From: Cyclaneusma minus
Taxonomy: Eukaryota > Ascomycota > Leotiomycetes > Marthamycetales > Marthamycetaceae
Length of the DNA stretch: 64,000 bases
NCBI GenBank assembly: GCA_037179335.1
Contig: JAKZHN010000005.1
Span: 1,116,001-1,180,000, forward strand
Direction: 5' to 3'
The notes beneath the pieces were generated by a model that did not search any database, had not been told where the DNA came from, and saw nothing but the letters and a program-made list of their open reading frames with translations. Shown here in pieces: positions 1 through 11,690 of this stretch (its first letter is position 1; every line of letters begins with the position of its first letter). The position numbers and the translations under genes were made by a program.

Positions 1-15
1 CGTAGTGTGGTAACT

Positions 16-630
16 ATGTCGGGCGCGGGTGATTCATCGGAAGACGACGAGATCCACGACATCGGCACGCTCCTCAAAGTGATGAAGAGATCGCGAATCG
101 ACCGCGAGAAAATGGAAGCGGTGGAGAACTTCATCCAGCACGCAGATTACGAACTCGTGTACTTGCGCGCCAACATGCACGTTATCATGTCGCGGTTTAT
201 ATTCCAAAACTCGCGCAGACTGCTGTTGAGCCATTTGAGCAAGATTTTTGATGAGGCGACGGAACATAGGAGGAAGCATGTGGAGCAGGGGAAGGAGGAG
301 GAGGAGGGCGAGAAGGAGAGGATTGATAGCTTGCAGGCGGCGGTGGAGTGTGCGGATGAGGAGGTGAAGGCGTTGGAGTTTTGGAGTGATGTAAGGGATA
401 TGGCGGAGAGGGGGGGGACGCATGGCGCGGTGGATGGGGAGAAGGGGTGGGATAGGAGGTGGTGTGGGTTGGATGATAGTGCGCCGAAGGATGTTATTAC
501 GGCGAGGGAACTGCCGGGGAATAGGGGGGTGGTGGAGAAGGATGGAGAGGAGATGAAAGACGGGGAGGGGGTGAATGGTAAGGCGGGTGGTGAGGGAAAG
601 GGGAAGGAGAAGGAAGTTGACCGAACTTGA
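16..630 (+). CDS. Hypothetical acidic protein, possibly 5'-truncated by the window edge
   Basis: An open frame of about 204 residues from the ATG at 16. The frame is also open upstream to base 1, so the true start may lie outside the window. The first third (SEDDEIHDIGTLLKVMKRSR, then helical sequence to about residue 90) looks like folded protein. Residues about 85-125 are rich in Glu, Lys and Arg and could form a coiled coil. The last 70 residues are Gly/Glu/Lys-rich low-complexity sequence, and the DNA there is G-rich on the plus strand. I recognise no domain. The minus-strand frames over the same stretch are low-complexity Ser/Pro/Leu translations of the same G-rich DNA and look like shadows. 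It could be the last exon of a longer gene. Confidence 0.5.
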   Translation: MSGAGDSSEDDEIHDIGTLLKVMKRSRIDREKMEAVENFIQHADYELVYLRANMHVIMSRFIFQNSRRLLLSHLSKIFDEATEHRRKHVEQGKEEEEGEKERIDSLQAAVECADEEVKALEFWSDVRDMAERGGTHGAVDGEKGWDRRWCGLDDSAPKDVITARELPGNRGVVEKDGEEMKDGEGVNGKAGGEGKGKEKEVDRT

Positions 631-1254
631 CTAACCTCGCCTGGGATCGATTGAACTCGACTTAGCTCGACCGCGCATGACTGGACTGGGGGCCAGGTAC
701 ACGTGTTGGCCTGGTGTTCTTTGGAAATTGGAAACTGGCAGGAACTGCATAGCGAGGACATCCTTGGCGTCCTGGACGGATCAGGCATTGGTCGATGTTC
801 GGGCGTGTACAAGGACTGTCCGTATATATATACTTCCTGGTGCTCTAAGCTGTGCATAGTAATACTGTAATAACTAATAAGCAATGTACTTCGTACTTCA
901 TACCTGAGAGCTTCTGAGTGGGGAGGAAATGTCGGTCTTGTCAGAGTCTTCAACACTTCTCCAATTCTTCATTGCAGTATCTCCAGTGAGGTTCCCGGAT
1001 GATGATCAGAATAGTCCACTTGTCATCCAGAGATGGGAACAAGTTTTTCGTGCTTGGAAAATAAAGACCGACTTCATGTTGTCGCGAAATGCTCTCGCAG
1101 ATCGAACAAATTTTGAGGGAGGCGCACACGTGACTTGTACTACCCGAGATTGTTCGGCGGAAGATGCCGCTGTAGTTTTTCTGGAGCTCTGACCGAGACG
1201 ACAAAAGTCCAACAGCTTCACAAACTCCACAGCAACATGCCAAAGTTATAGCAA
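631..1254. other. Intergenic region upstream of the PPR gene
   Basis: No convincing gene. It begins with repeated short tgactaacctcg / gactcgactt-like words and includes a TATA-like TATATATA at about 823-830. The 3' end of the upstream gene and the promoter of the PPR gene must lie here. The small frames present have no conserved-looking sequence. Confidence 0.5.
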
Positions 1255-3522
1255 ATGTCCCTGGGAGCTCGCTCAACATTCGGAAGCAAGGCTGCGCCCT
1301 CTGCAACTGCTCGTCTCCTCTGTACTCCCAGGGAACCTCTACTATTCCTCTACCCAAGATGGATCCAAACACCTGCCCGTTCTCTTCACACCTCGAGCCC
1401 TCGATCTGCCGCCCAGCACCCTTCAGCTCGCGCCGAACTTGCAAGTCGAATAGCAGGAAACAAATTGCGGGCTTTCAAACGCATCGAAGTGCTGGAAACT
1501 GCAAAAGAGGCTTATCGAGATGAGCGCAATGCCTTGACCGGAATACCGGAAGATCTGCTGCCCAATTGGCGCGACATTCTCGAGCATTTGGTCAATAATA
1601 CCCAGGATCAGCCGTCCCAGTGGCACGACAACGCCCTGCGATTACTCGTCCCCGAATCCTCGGTGCGCCGACTACTGTTCGACGTGGACGACAATATATG
1701 GCGGCTGCGATATCGGTTCAGTTGTCACATAAAGCTCTTTGCCGAAAAGATCGTTCAAAGGAAGCAGGTTTATCGCGAACTGCTCCTATCCGGCACCACG
1801 GCGAATGTTGCTCGAGTCACCCGTGAGATATATCGGATTGTGCCAGAGGCATTGGTCGATGAAGAACGTCCATCGGCGTCCCACAAGGGCTACAGCATCT
1901 CGACAAGAACAGAGGACAAGGCTTTTGATGGACGTCCTTCAGAGAAAGAAGTATCACGACTGGTTCTGACCGAAGAACGTGCTATGATGCGCGCACCCAA
2001 AAGGCCCGATCAGATCGACCGTCCAAAAATCTGGACTCAAGCCAATTTCTACACATACGTGCTGCATTTAACCAGCATCAAAATCCACACCGGGCAACAC
2101 CGCATCTTTTCCAAAGCAGGAGAATACCACGAACTTCTTGTCCGAGACCTACTCCTCGATATCTTCTGCGACGAGCTCAAAAATCAAATCTCAACAGCAG
2201 CACTAAACGAAGCCCTAGCCTACCTAATGAAATACAACAAAACTGGCGCCGCGCGTACAATCTTCGTCCGCATGCAAAAAGCCAAAGTCCCGATGGACAC
2301 CGAAACCTGCAACATCCTCCTCTCCTCCTGCGCCAAGAACAGAGATTTCAAAAACTTCCACTTCGTGCTCAATGTGATGAGGAAGATCGGGCTCCCTCCT
2401 GATTCGCGAACCTGGATTGCTTTCATCAGAATCCATCGCGAACATACTATTAAGCAATATGCTGCTGATCTGATGCGGCAAAAAGGACTACTCACCGATT
2501 TGCCCATTCAGCAAAAAGTATGTCGTGAACTTGTTGATGGGAAACTCGCCGCTGCGCTCGAGTCGAACAAAAGCCTGGATGATTTCCTGGCTGAGATGGA
2601 CGCACAACATGGTCCCAAGTGGATGGACGCCACTTCCGCAAATCGTATAATGAACCGTCTCGCGCTGGAAGGGCTATTCGACAAATGCTTCGATTTCCTC
2701 GATATCATGCAGGTCCGTAACGTTAATCCGGACCTAGCATGTCTGCATGGGATTCTGTCGCACTGCGGCCGCGTCGCAGACGACGGGTGGAGTTTGCTAA
2801 TGAGATTCTATGCGAAAATTACGGCACAGGGGAATCTGGTGCCGGATGAAGATACGTATAAGCTGCTGTTCAATATCGCGAATGAATGGGGGTATGGCAA
2901 TATGATGAGAGTGGTGTGGCGCTATGCTTGCCTGAATACGGCGACGACGCATAGTATGCGTTCGGTGGTGAAGGAAGTTTTGTGGGGACACGAGTTAAAG
3001 AAAAAGACGAGGGCGAGGGGCAGGGGTGTGATGCTTGGGGCGAAGGATTTGGCATTTATGAGTGTGTTGGAGGATAGGTATGAACATCCCGTTTCGATGG
3101 ACTTGTTGGACGAGTCTCAGCCAGTTTCTGAAAGGGATGGGAAGGCTATGGAGCGGAGTGGCATGGAGGAGGCTTCCTCCACACTCTGGAACCGCGCCGC
3201 CACGGCAACCTCGCGCTTCTCGTCCACACTGCAAAGCCAAAGCTTAGCGCCCGGGGAGCTCAGATCGCAAGAAGTGGAGAATGGGCAGGACAAGCTTGTC
3301 CGCAAAATCACGCAAGCGATACAGCGCGATATGGAAGTGTATAGAGAGTGGGAACCGGTTAGGGGGTTTGAAGAGATGCTGGGAGAGGCGGTGAGGGTGG
3401 ATTCGGAATCTAAAGAGATGGGACGGCGGGGGAGGGGGATGGTGGAGTGGTGGGAGGGAAGGTTGGTGGGGGTGCAGGTTAGGAGACGCGGGGGTGGTGG
3501 TGAGGGGATGGTGTGGCGGTAG
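1255..3522 (+). CDS. Mitochondrial pentatricopeptide-repeat-like protein
   Basis: A single-exon gene of 755 residues. The N-terminus is Arg/Ser/Ala-rich, has no acidic residue for the first 25 or so positions, and contains RSLHTSSPRS near residue 43, a typical fungal mitochondrial presequence end. Helical-repeat sequence follows. The clearest PPR-like hairpins are at about residues 315-400 (TCNILLSSCAKNRDFKNFHF, then VMRKIGLPPDSRTW) and 460-505 (ANRIMNRLALEGLFDKCFDF, then VNPDLACLHGILSHC). Known fungal proteins of this class bind mitochondrial RNAs and act in RNA stability, processing or translation; the particular target cannot be read from sequence. The last 100 residues are Arg/Gly/Glu-rich and poorly conserved in appearance. 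The ATG at 1255 is chosen because the presequence follows it directly. Confidence 0.82.
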   Translation: MSLGARSTFGSKAAPSATARLLCTPREPLLFLYPRWIQTPARSLHTSSPRSAAQHPSARAELASRIAGNKLRAFKRIEVLETAKEAYRDERNALTGIPEDLLPNWRDILEHLVNNTQDQPSQWHDNALRLLVPESSVRRLLFDVDDNIWRLRYRFSCHIKLFAEKIVQRKQVYRELLLSGTTANVARVTREIYRIVPEALVDEERPSASHKGYSISTRTEDKAFDGRPSEKEVSRLVLTEERAMMRAPKRPDQIDRPKIWTQANFYTYVLHLTSIKIHTGQHRIFSKAGEYHELLVRDLLLDIFCDELKNQISTAALNEALAYLMKYNKTGAARTIFVRMQKAKVPMDTETCNILLSSCAKNRDFKNFHFVLNVMRKIGLPPDSRTWIAFIRIHREHTIKQYAADLMRQKGLLTDLPIQQKVCRELVDGKLAAALESNKSLDDFLAEMDAQHGPKWMDATSANRIMNRLALEGLFDKCFDFLDIMQVRNVNPDLACLHGILSHCGRVADDGWSLLMRFYAKITAQGNLVPDEDTYKLLFNIANEWGYGNMMRVVWRYACLNTATTHSMRSVVKEVLWGHELKKKTRARGRGVMLGAKDLAFMSVLEDRYEHPVSMDLLDESQPVSERDGKAMERSGMEEASSTLWNRAATATSRFSSTLQSQSLAPGELRSQEVENGQDKLVRKITQAIQRDMEVYREWEPVRGFEEMLGEAVRVDSESKEMGRRGRGMVEWWEGRLVGVQVRRRGGGGEGMVWR

Positions 3523-3789
3523 GGGGTTGGTGCGGGAGTGGGAACGGGGGTTTGGGAGAGGAACCCTGGCGGAAGGGAGGGGGTGGGACGTAGGTAAATA
3601 GGCGGGTGCGTGTGTATAAGGATAGAGGCAGGTATATAAACATATCAATGCTCGTCTTTGAAGCCTCATCTCGAGAGTAGCGCAATGGCAGCTGGATTGC
3701 GCGCAGAATAGCTGGCGTCCCCTGGCTGTGAAAGATGACTCGGTAAGCCTCGCGGTTTGATCATGTTAGCTTGGAAAGGGACCACTTTC

Positions 3790-6780
3790 CTAGCACTCTC
3801 CTAACACGAAACTTGCGTCTTCGGTTCGTTCGACAAGAGGCATGGCGGCAGGCCCTGTTTAGGTATAAATTGGGAGCGCTGCTCCTTCTCTTCTTTTCTC
3901 AAGATCTTTGACGTGGATGACGTCCTCAGACGAGCATTAGCCTGCAACGAGCCGCAAATTCTTCCACCTCTATCTTTTGCACCTGCGGAAATGTTTCGTC
4001 GTCCAGCTAAAAATGCCTTCTGCTTCTTACCTAATTCGCAGACTCCTTCGAGGGCAAACAACAATAGCATTCCCAAACGACAGTAGGTGTGACGAGTGAC
4101 AGTGGGTGTTTTGGCTAGCACCGACCTCCAATCTAGCAGCGCGCAAGGATCGAAAATCTGATCGCCAGATTGCAACGGCCCCAGAGTCGAGGCCCAGAAA
4201 AGGTATAAATAGAGGGGTCTGCTGCTTACTTTTTCTTTCCCAGGATTCCGAAATAACTCCTTCAACTTCACCACAGCATCGGCATGCAGCAAGCTCCAAA
4301 TTCTCAGTCAGCTTTTTGTGTCTGCACCTGCTGGAGCGAACTCTCAGCCAGCTGAACATACATTCTAGCTTCTCAGATTCGTTCCCGCTGGCTAGATTTG
4401 ATGGATCAGAGGCAGTAGGAGTGATGAATGACGGAATGTTGTTGGCTAGCGGCAGCTCCTCTGGTCCAACAGCAGTAAGGACTAGTAAAGCCTGACAGCC
4501 AGAGGCAATGCCTCTGCCAGGATATAAACAGAGCCGCCTGCACCTCTTTCTCTTCTCCCAAAATCCGAAGATGGGATACTGGGAGAAATGTCCTGGTCAG
4601 TACTAGCATCAGCCTGCAGCAAGCTGCTAAGTTTCAAGTTGGGTGTTTGTGTTTGCATCTGCTAGAGCAGTCCTCTGTCCCACTACAATGTTGTTTTCTT
4701 CTTGCACTCTTTCCTGGATGGATGAGCGGCGATGAAAGTGACGAATGACATTGGGGTTGACAGATGGCAGCAGGTGTGAACGTGATGAAGGACGGAATGA
4801 TTTTCACCTAGCAGAAATCCTCGTATACAATAGCGGCACAAAATAAAAGTTTGGCGCGACCGGAGTGTGGGGGCCCCAGGTAGTGCTGGAGTATAAATAG
4901 GGGGCTTTGTTCAGTGGATGATGACACGATCCACAATTGTCAATTTCTCGAATTTTCATCAATATATCTGCTGAAATAAATCCTCGTTCAGTCATACGTG
5001 TTCTATGTCCCTTAGGCTCTTTCCTCTCTCTAGATTTTGGGAATGGGCGACAGTAGATGTGAACAATGACAGCAGGCTTGACGGATCACAGTGTAAATTT
5101 TGGCCAGTAGACACTTCGCAGTCATGGATCCAATAGCAACAGCAACTGGGAGCTTACTTAACCGCCAAGTTCTAAGAGTCACAGGCCCTGCAAAGTTGGT
5201 ATAAAGAGAAGACTATGTTCCTCCTTTTCTTCCTCCAAGATTCTAACCTCTCACACCATGTTCTAAGGCTGCAAGAAACCGCAAGTTCCCAAGGGCTAAA
5301 CCGTTGTTTGGGCACCTGCTTGAGTAAATCGTCGGTCAGCTGCAATAAATACTCTTTTACATCTCAGACATTTTACGCTCAGTGGGTTTGGTGTATGAGC
5401 GACAATGGGTGTGGCGAGTGACAGTAGGCGTAGCGAACGACAGAACAATCTCAGCAAGCAAAAAATCTCGCATCCATTATCCAATAGCAGCAGAACATGG
5501 AAATCTGATCACCACTGACCAGATGGCGGTCGTCCACAACACCTGCAAAAGTCAAAATAGAGGACTCTACTCCTCCTCTTCCTTCTCTCCCTCAGTCTGG
5601 AGGATGCGGTGTATACTCAGAACCGCTCTGTCCCTCATCCTATACTTTGACAAGATTGGTCGACCCAGATTCGTTCCGGCTCTTCGCTTTCTTTTCGACT
5701 AACACGAGTAGAATGAATGGATCGGCAGTGAAACGACAGTACTCGAGACGAGTGACCGTGTATCTTGTCAAAGGTCTTGTAAAGGATGAACAGAGTTTTG
5801 CTCCTTGTTTCCTTTCCCCGAGACTTCATCGCCAGATGTAACTCGTTACATTGTCAGCCCACAATTGTACTGAAGGAGTGCGAGAATGGGTTGGTGGCTA
5901 ATGAATGTACTCTATCAATTTGAGGGGGAAGTGATAGCTTTTATATTGCTACAGGTCACGTGCCATCTGCGGTCGGTGAAAGTTGGCCGCCACAAATTAG
6001 TGCTAGTTCCAATCGTGAACTTTTGCGACTATATAAGTCTGCGTCTCTTCCTCTTCTGGACCAATCCTAAGAATGAAGAATACCCACCCCACGGGAGTGT
6101 CCTCTGTTTTCCTGCGAAGGTAACGAGCTGCAGGATAAAGGGGGAATTTTTCATTTCAACTTGCGTTTGCTGCGCTTTGTTTCACTTTCAGCTGCCTTTG
6201 CCTTTTTTGTGGCTGCATGGGGTGAGGAAGTGGTTTGGGAATGAGCGACGGTTGATGTGATGAGTAACAGTGGATGTTTTGACTAGCAAACTATTACGCG
6301 GTTTCGACAGCAGCAAGGACTGGAAATTTAGCCGCCAGGTGGCTGTGGCCGGCTGAGAATGTCTAAATAGGGGGGTCTGCTCCGCCCCCATTTTCTGTCC
6401 AAGATCGTTTCACCAAGACAACTGCATGAGCCTGCATTGAGGTGCAAATCCTCAGACCTGGAGTTGTGCCCGTGGAAAAGCACGCCTTTGATAGATGCAG
6501 CGGTGCTATTTGTCTTCGTTTTGGTCTACTGAAGCTCTAATGAAGTGAGAAAGATATTGCAGTCAAACCGGCGGTGGAGCTGAGGAGTAACGGCAACCTG
6601 GTGTTTGGTGAGCTGTATCTGTGGTCTTGGGTCAATGGGGTATACATAGAGGGAGATTCTCCTCCCTTTTTCACCAGCACTACCAAAACTCAATCTACGC
6701 CGCTACTTAAAGCACTCCCATTTGATGTCGAAACTCATCTCCTATATTCTGGTATTCTCACTTGAGCAAATTGTTGATGT
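3790..6780 (+). repeat. Array 1: about nine degenerate TATA-box-bearing tandem units
   Basis: Units of roughly 280-480 bp (mostly 310-370) are recognised by a TATA box and the sequence after it. TATA positions are about 3864, 4204, 4523, 4892, 5200, 5553 (decayed to CAAAATAG), 6030, 6363 and 6641. The core reads like TATAAATAGRGGGNCTGC, then a pyrimidine tract, then CCCAAGATTC. About 80-110 bp further on, several units share AGCCTGCARCRAGC followed by CAAATTCTCAG and GCACCTGCTRGAGC. Upstream of the TATA boxes are repeats of GACAGTRGGTGTGACG and TGACGARTGACAG. Open frames crossing the array are short and not shared between units. I infer tandemly duplicated promoters or short non-coding transcription units on the plus strand. 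The last 250 bp before the UbiA gene hold nothing I can name. Confidence 0.75.
5957..6037 (+). promoter_or_regulatory. CACGTG site plus TATATAAG box in array 1
   Basis: GTCACGTG at 5955-5962 lies 68 bp upstream of TATATAAG at 6030-6037. This is the one unit of array 1 with a perfect CACGTG, the same pairing that recurs in arrays 2 and 3. CACGTG is the usual bHLH-type site. Function as a promoter is inferred. Confidence 0.45.
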
Positions 6781-7033
6781 TGGTAAGACTGTAAGATGGG
6801 TCTAAGATCCTGGGCTGCTGTCTCTGGCCTTTGCTACTTTCGCTGCTTAAGCCATAGTCACTGCTGCCACTTTGACTGGAGATTACAAGGCGATGTGCTG
6901 ACACCACGAAAGTGCGCGCAATGATGTTTCAGAGATTGCTCGGATTCGTTCTTATCCTCAATGATAACCACGTCTTATACATTGCCCCTCGGCCACCGTA
7001 CGTTCAAACTGCTAAAGCCTCCCCACAACCTGC

Positions 7034-7999
7034 TCAATAAGAAGCCAGCAACTCTCCAAAGCCCTCCTCACAAACCCTTTTCACGAGCGGGAGGCAATAC
7101 AGCAGCGCCATCCACGCATACCACCACTTCCATGTCTTCGCATCCTCCTTCGGCCCATCCAATGCCAGCGTCCTGTACGCCACATATATACCCCCAGCAA
7201 CGACCATAGCAGTCATCAGAAGCTCCAGCTCCCAATACAAAGACCCCGCAATTGATCCCAACAGCAGGAAGAAGGCAATCATGTTTCGCGACGTCTGCTC
7301 ACCGAGAACAAGCGGAATAGTACGTCTACCCCTGCTCCCATCACCCACCATATCCTTCAAATCCTGCACCTGGACTGTCGCGAATGTAACGACACCCAGA
7401 AACACAATCCAGTAATATCCCTGCACATTAACCATTCCAGTATTTTCCGGCCCAAAGGCCCCAGTACCTAGAGCGATTCGTAACGATCCATGATTGTATA
7501 TCGCATAAGCGACCGCAAGCAACAGTTCTCGAAGCACGAACTCATCACCTCCGCCTAAGTCATTGTACATCCACGTCCATACCGACAGCGCCGCGGTCTC
7601 CTGAACAACTCCCAAGTAATAGTTAACGAGTGTTATGCAGGGGACGAGGAGGAGCATGAGACGCCGGGTTTGGTCAGAGGTGATGAAGCCGCGGGCAATG
7701 GGGCGGTGTGGCTTGTTGAGTTTGTCTTCGAGGACAGCGGAGGGGGCACGTTGGTTGGCGAGGTCGAAGATCAGTAGGTTGGAGTAGTTGAAAAAGATCA
7801 CGAATGGGAGACGAGTGACGAGTTGGGAGAGGCTGATGTCGGTGGTGCCCAGGAGATGGGAGAGAGCCCCGGAAATGGCGAAGGTGGTTTGGGGCGTGAC
7901 GAAAGTGAGGATGTCGTTTCTGGTGAAGAGGTAGATGATGTAGAGGAGACCTGGCTTGGCAGATTCTTGGTCCGCTTCTCTGGGAGGTTTGGCTGCCAT
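7034..7999 (-). CDS. UbiA-superfamily integral membrane prenyltransferase or terpene cyclase
   Basis: An intron-free gene of 321 residues that looks complete. Several hydrophobic segments fit a multi-pass membrane protein. Two Asp-rich UbiA motifs are visible: NLLIFDLANQ at 74-83 leading into EDKLNKPHRPIARG at 91-104, and QDLKDMVGD at 212-220 followed by GRRTIPLVLG. In this family these motifs bind the prenyl diphosphate through Mg2+ and lie in the membrane. The family includes aromatic prenyltransferases of quinone and heme synthesis and also fungal UbiA-type terpene cyclases; the substrate cannot be told here. No other secondary-metabolism gene is adjacent, so a biosynthetic cluster is not supported. 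The gene lies between array 1 (plus) and array 2 (minus); array 2 units point toward its start from over 2 kb away. Confidence 0.83.
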   Translation of the reverse strand: MAAKPPREADQESAKPGLLYIIYLFTRNDILTFVTPQTTFAISGALSHLLGTTDISLSQLVTRLPFVIFFNYSNLLIFDLANQRAPSAVLEDKLNKPHRPIARGFITSDQTRRLMLLLVPCITLVNYYLGVVQETAALSVWTWMYNDLGGGDEFVLRELLLAVAYAIYNHGSLRIALGTGAFGPENTGMVNVQGYYWIVFLGVVTFATVQVQDLKDMVGDGSRGRRTIPLVLGEQTSRNMIAFFLLLGSIAGSLYWELELLMTAMVVAGGIYVAYRTLALDGPKEDAKTWKWWYAWMALLYCLPLVKRVCEEGFGELLASY

Positions 8000-10200
8000 A
8001 GCTCCGAAGTTTGTGCTTTATGGTGCTCGCTATAAGGGGATGCTGTGCTCAATTCAGTCAGTTGCCCCAACTGAATGACGGGGAGAACTTGGGATTTATA
8101 GACCCAGAGAAAATGTGACATGACATGACACGGCACGCCATTTTGCTTGGCCCTGCCGAGCATAGCGTCGAGGTCTTCGACTCAGTATCTGGATCTTCGA
8201 CATGGTTTGCCGGGACGACTTGAAACATTGAAGTATTGAGACGCGGGGAGGACCCGGAGACGCAGGGTGAGAGAACAAGAAAACAAGGTGTTTGGTAAAG
8301 TAGAAATTGCAGCTTTCTGTTCAGAGGAGGTGGGTGGTAGAAGTCTAAATTTCAGACAAGGATTGCTTAACCGGGGAAGGTATCCGCAATGGTAAAACCC
8401 GTACCCCAGACGACAGAACCCAGATGGAGATCAGGCGGGGTCCGCGGGGGAGAGCTTCCGGGCCGCCCTCGCCCGCGATCGAGTCATACCTATGGAATGT
8501 GATTATCGGGAAATCGAGGCCAAATAAAGGGAGACTCGGTCCTAGAGAGCAACAGAGAAAGGCGAAACGATATGAAGCGTATTTCTTCTCGAGAGACACC
8601 AATGAGTGCAGATATACGGGCGAAGAGTGTTTTTGTAAGCCCTTGACCCAGAAACGAGATCATTCAAGGAAAGGACTGTTGATAAAACGAACCGGACTTC
8701 GGAGCTCTAGCCCCGTGGGGACCAGCTACAGCATTGAATCATCAGTGAAGATGGTAGCGCCATGCGCAACATCTACTTTCGGTGTTGGATACTGTATGGA
8801 GCATTCTCTTGGGGCCTCGGTATGTTGTTCTTGAAGATGTTGAATTGAAGGGGTCGAATTGCCATCAATGAATAGGATAGGAGACGGCGGTGTGGGGCGA
8901 GTCAGCTTACCCGCTCTTGGCAGCCACAGCTCCCTTGAACAACCCCCTTGGCACATTCGACTCATTACATATGGTACTTAACAATTATGGCTAACCCCGT
9001 GACCTGAAATTGGTTTTATAAATGGTGGGAGTTCGTTTTGTGTTTGCCAGTGAGTGGCGGGGTGTGGATTCTGGGATTTCTCTATCAATTCCTTAGTATC
9101 TTACCTTATGGTCTTACGCCGTACGACGCTTGCTGCTGTCATTTGAACTTCATGAATCACAGGAGAAATTGGCGTGAACGGTGCGATAAATATTGCAAAT
9201 GAAAGCACCGTCTTTTCTGCTTTCGAAGAGTACGCTCACCACAAACTCACTGGAGATATGGCAATCAATCGACATCGTATTTACACACGCAAACTGATTC
9301 CACTTCAAGGTTACCAGCGGAGACATATCGCAAATCTCACATTGCAGTCTTCGAAAACCTCTACATGAACTGTGCTGCTATTGCTGCAACTTGAAGGATC
9401 ACAAGACAAAACTGTCGTAAGTCAGTTGCTTACGATGTGTCAGTGAATCGAGCTATAGAAAATACACTGTCCCTTCTTTGTTTTCGTGCAGTAAAATCAT
9501 GCCATCGAAGATACGATGGCTACCAGTGTCACACGAACGTCACGATCTGCTTGCGTAGATTGGTATCTTCACTTTCAAGCTTCATCCAAAGGCAGCTGCA
9601 CGCATCCTCGACGGTCGAAGGCTTCACAAGGACCAGGAGGACATTGATATCTTGTTTCCAATGGCGGCTTGTTAGCTGGACAGTGACCGAGCTTAATCGG
9701 CAGCAAGGATCTTGCCCAGTGCTACGCTTTCAGTTTCTAAATACTCAGCTCGAATTCTTTTTCGCTTTCATGTTGCTTGTTTCAGCCATAAAATTAAAAG
9801 CAGGTCTTAGGGGACTACAAGGAAAGGTATCATAAACAAACGAATATCAGACCAAAAACGAAGAAAGAGAGTTTTCCAATTTTCCGGATGCTCGAATCTG
9901 TTGGTACGATATCAAAAAATTCATGATGGGACCTCAATTTTCAACCTCTTGCGAAGTATCCAGTGTGAACTTCAAAACATCGGTTTACTGACGGTAGATT
10001 TCTGGAACAACACCGACGGGACAGATAGACTCGACAGCATGACATTCCACCGACAGGAAAGTGCCAGGACACGGAGTTCAGGGATGCAGATACCTTACAC
10101 AAGAGCAAAATTTGTCACTGGAGTTTCATTGGGTCGTATGAAACTTCCTAGGTTGTGCTCGTCCCCAGTACCGTAACTCCCCATCCTCTCTAATTGCAGC
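8000..10200. other. Intergenic region between the UbiA gene and array 2
   Basis: No supported gene. The first 250 bp presumably hold the UbiA promoter. A TATA-like TTTTATAAATGG lies near 9013, and TTTCTAAATACTCAG near 9735 could be a worn array unit, though without clear flanking similarity. The open frames (up to 136 residues) have no domain-like sequence. Confidence 0.45.
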
Positions 10201-11645
10201 TTGCCCTGCTAGAGGAGGTTGAAGCCCTGCTTAAATAGTAAGAAGTGTGCTCTGCGGTTCCCTGTTTCTGAAGAAGGACGTCAGCGGCAATTTGAGCAGC
10301 GCCATTGGACTTCATCTGCAGAGATTCACCCCTTTACCGCAGTCGCCAACTTTATCAAAAGCAGATACAAGAAACGACAGCAACCGCACAGATCACCACT
10401 CCAGTTGTTGTCAACAAGAGCAAAAGTTCCCTATCGTAAAATCCTCCATCTCGTAGTTACATAACCTAGACAACGATCTTGGAGTCTTAGCACAACTTTT
10501 CACTCACTTCTAGTTCTATGCGTAATCAAGTGACGAAGATTGGAGTTGAACATTCTGTGTGATTTAAATTGTCCATCTGGAATCTAGGAGCCTGGAACGC
10601 TAGAAACTTTCACATAAGCCATTTAAATAGTCCTTCGATGCGTTTCAGGCTTTCGTGGCTTCTATCTTCCAGTACCTCTCCAATACTCCAGCGGTAAAAA
10701 ATTGGCATCGACGAGACTCAGCTCCCCACGACAGCAAGGATGTCGCCCAACAGCAGGCAGTCATCTCAAAGCTGAGATTCGATTTCGCATGCCTAGGACT
10801 TAGAGAAATGTTAGAATTCTTGGGAGCTTTAGGCCAGGTGCCTACTTTCTTCTCTGCGTAAGGTAAGTCACCAGGTAATGTTTCAACAACCTGACTTGAG
10901 TACCTCGTGCGTGGGGGGCTTCGGTCTGATAAATAATTTTTGGATTTGTCTGGAGGTCTTTTCAAGACGTTTTTATATAGCAAAACATAGCAACATCCGA
11001 TGACTGCAACTTGTGCCTCCTTTGACATCCTCAACAAACTCGACAGCAGGCACCAAGAGCGGCGACAGGAATCCACATCAGCAACACACAAATCCCGCAA
11101 GAGCAGAAGGCGTTTCCAACGGAAAATCTAAATTTAAAAATTCCACAATGCGCAGTCCGGAACCTAAAGACACTTTTGCCATAGTATGCGAGCGCTGGAA
11201 ATCGGGTTCGTTCCCTTCCTTGCATGCATAAAACTAGCTACCTGCGCACTGTGTGGACAGTCTAGCTCCTATCTCGCCTGGCCATCCATAAGATGGGATT
11301 GTCTTGCAGAAGGCCATGGTAGAAGCCCCTTAAATAACCAAACATTACTGCTGACTTGCTCCCGTGACTCATCGCCCCACAAGCTCCAGTACTTCAACTC
11401 CTACTACTACTCAAACAATAGCAAACAACAACAGCAACAGTCGTCTCTCCGCGGCAGTAAATAGCACCCCTGACAGCAAAATATCTCAAGTCCAGGGAAA
11501 TAGGAACTGGAAACGTTCCTACGATGATATGGAATTCTTCTTCTTGGGTAACCACCGGTGAGCTTCCTGGCTGATCTGGCTATCCAGTACGGGCTGCATT
11601 TGTTGGCTCGTGGGCTTAGAAGACCAAAGGTCGTCCCACGACCTC

Positions 11646-11690
11646 TTTAAATAGTTGGCCCACTCTCTTCATCCTACTCACGTGACTCAT
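11646..11690 (-). promoter_or_regulatory. TATA box with composite TGAGTCACGTGA site
   Basis: On the minus strand ATGAGTCACGTGA (11678-11690) precedes CTATTTAAA (11646-11654) by about 23 bp. The site overlaps a bZIP-type TGAGTCA with a bHLH-type CACGTG. It is the most complete copy of this pairing in the array. Confidence 0.5.

Noticed and set aside
147..956. 269-residue minus-strand frame near the window start
   Set aside because: Ser/Pro/Phe-rich shadow of the G-rich plus-strand gene, continuing into non-coding sequence.
3790..6780. Arrays 1-3 as clusters of small protein or secreted peptide genes
   Set aside because: Open frames differ in position and strand from unit to unit, and no conserved peptide follows the TATA boxes.
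7034..7999. UbiA gene as part of a biosynthetic cluster
   Set aside because: No synthase, P450, transporter or other tailoring gene is visible on either side within the window; the nearest genes are a PPR protein and a regulator more than 3 kb away.
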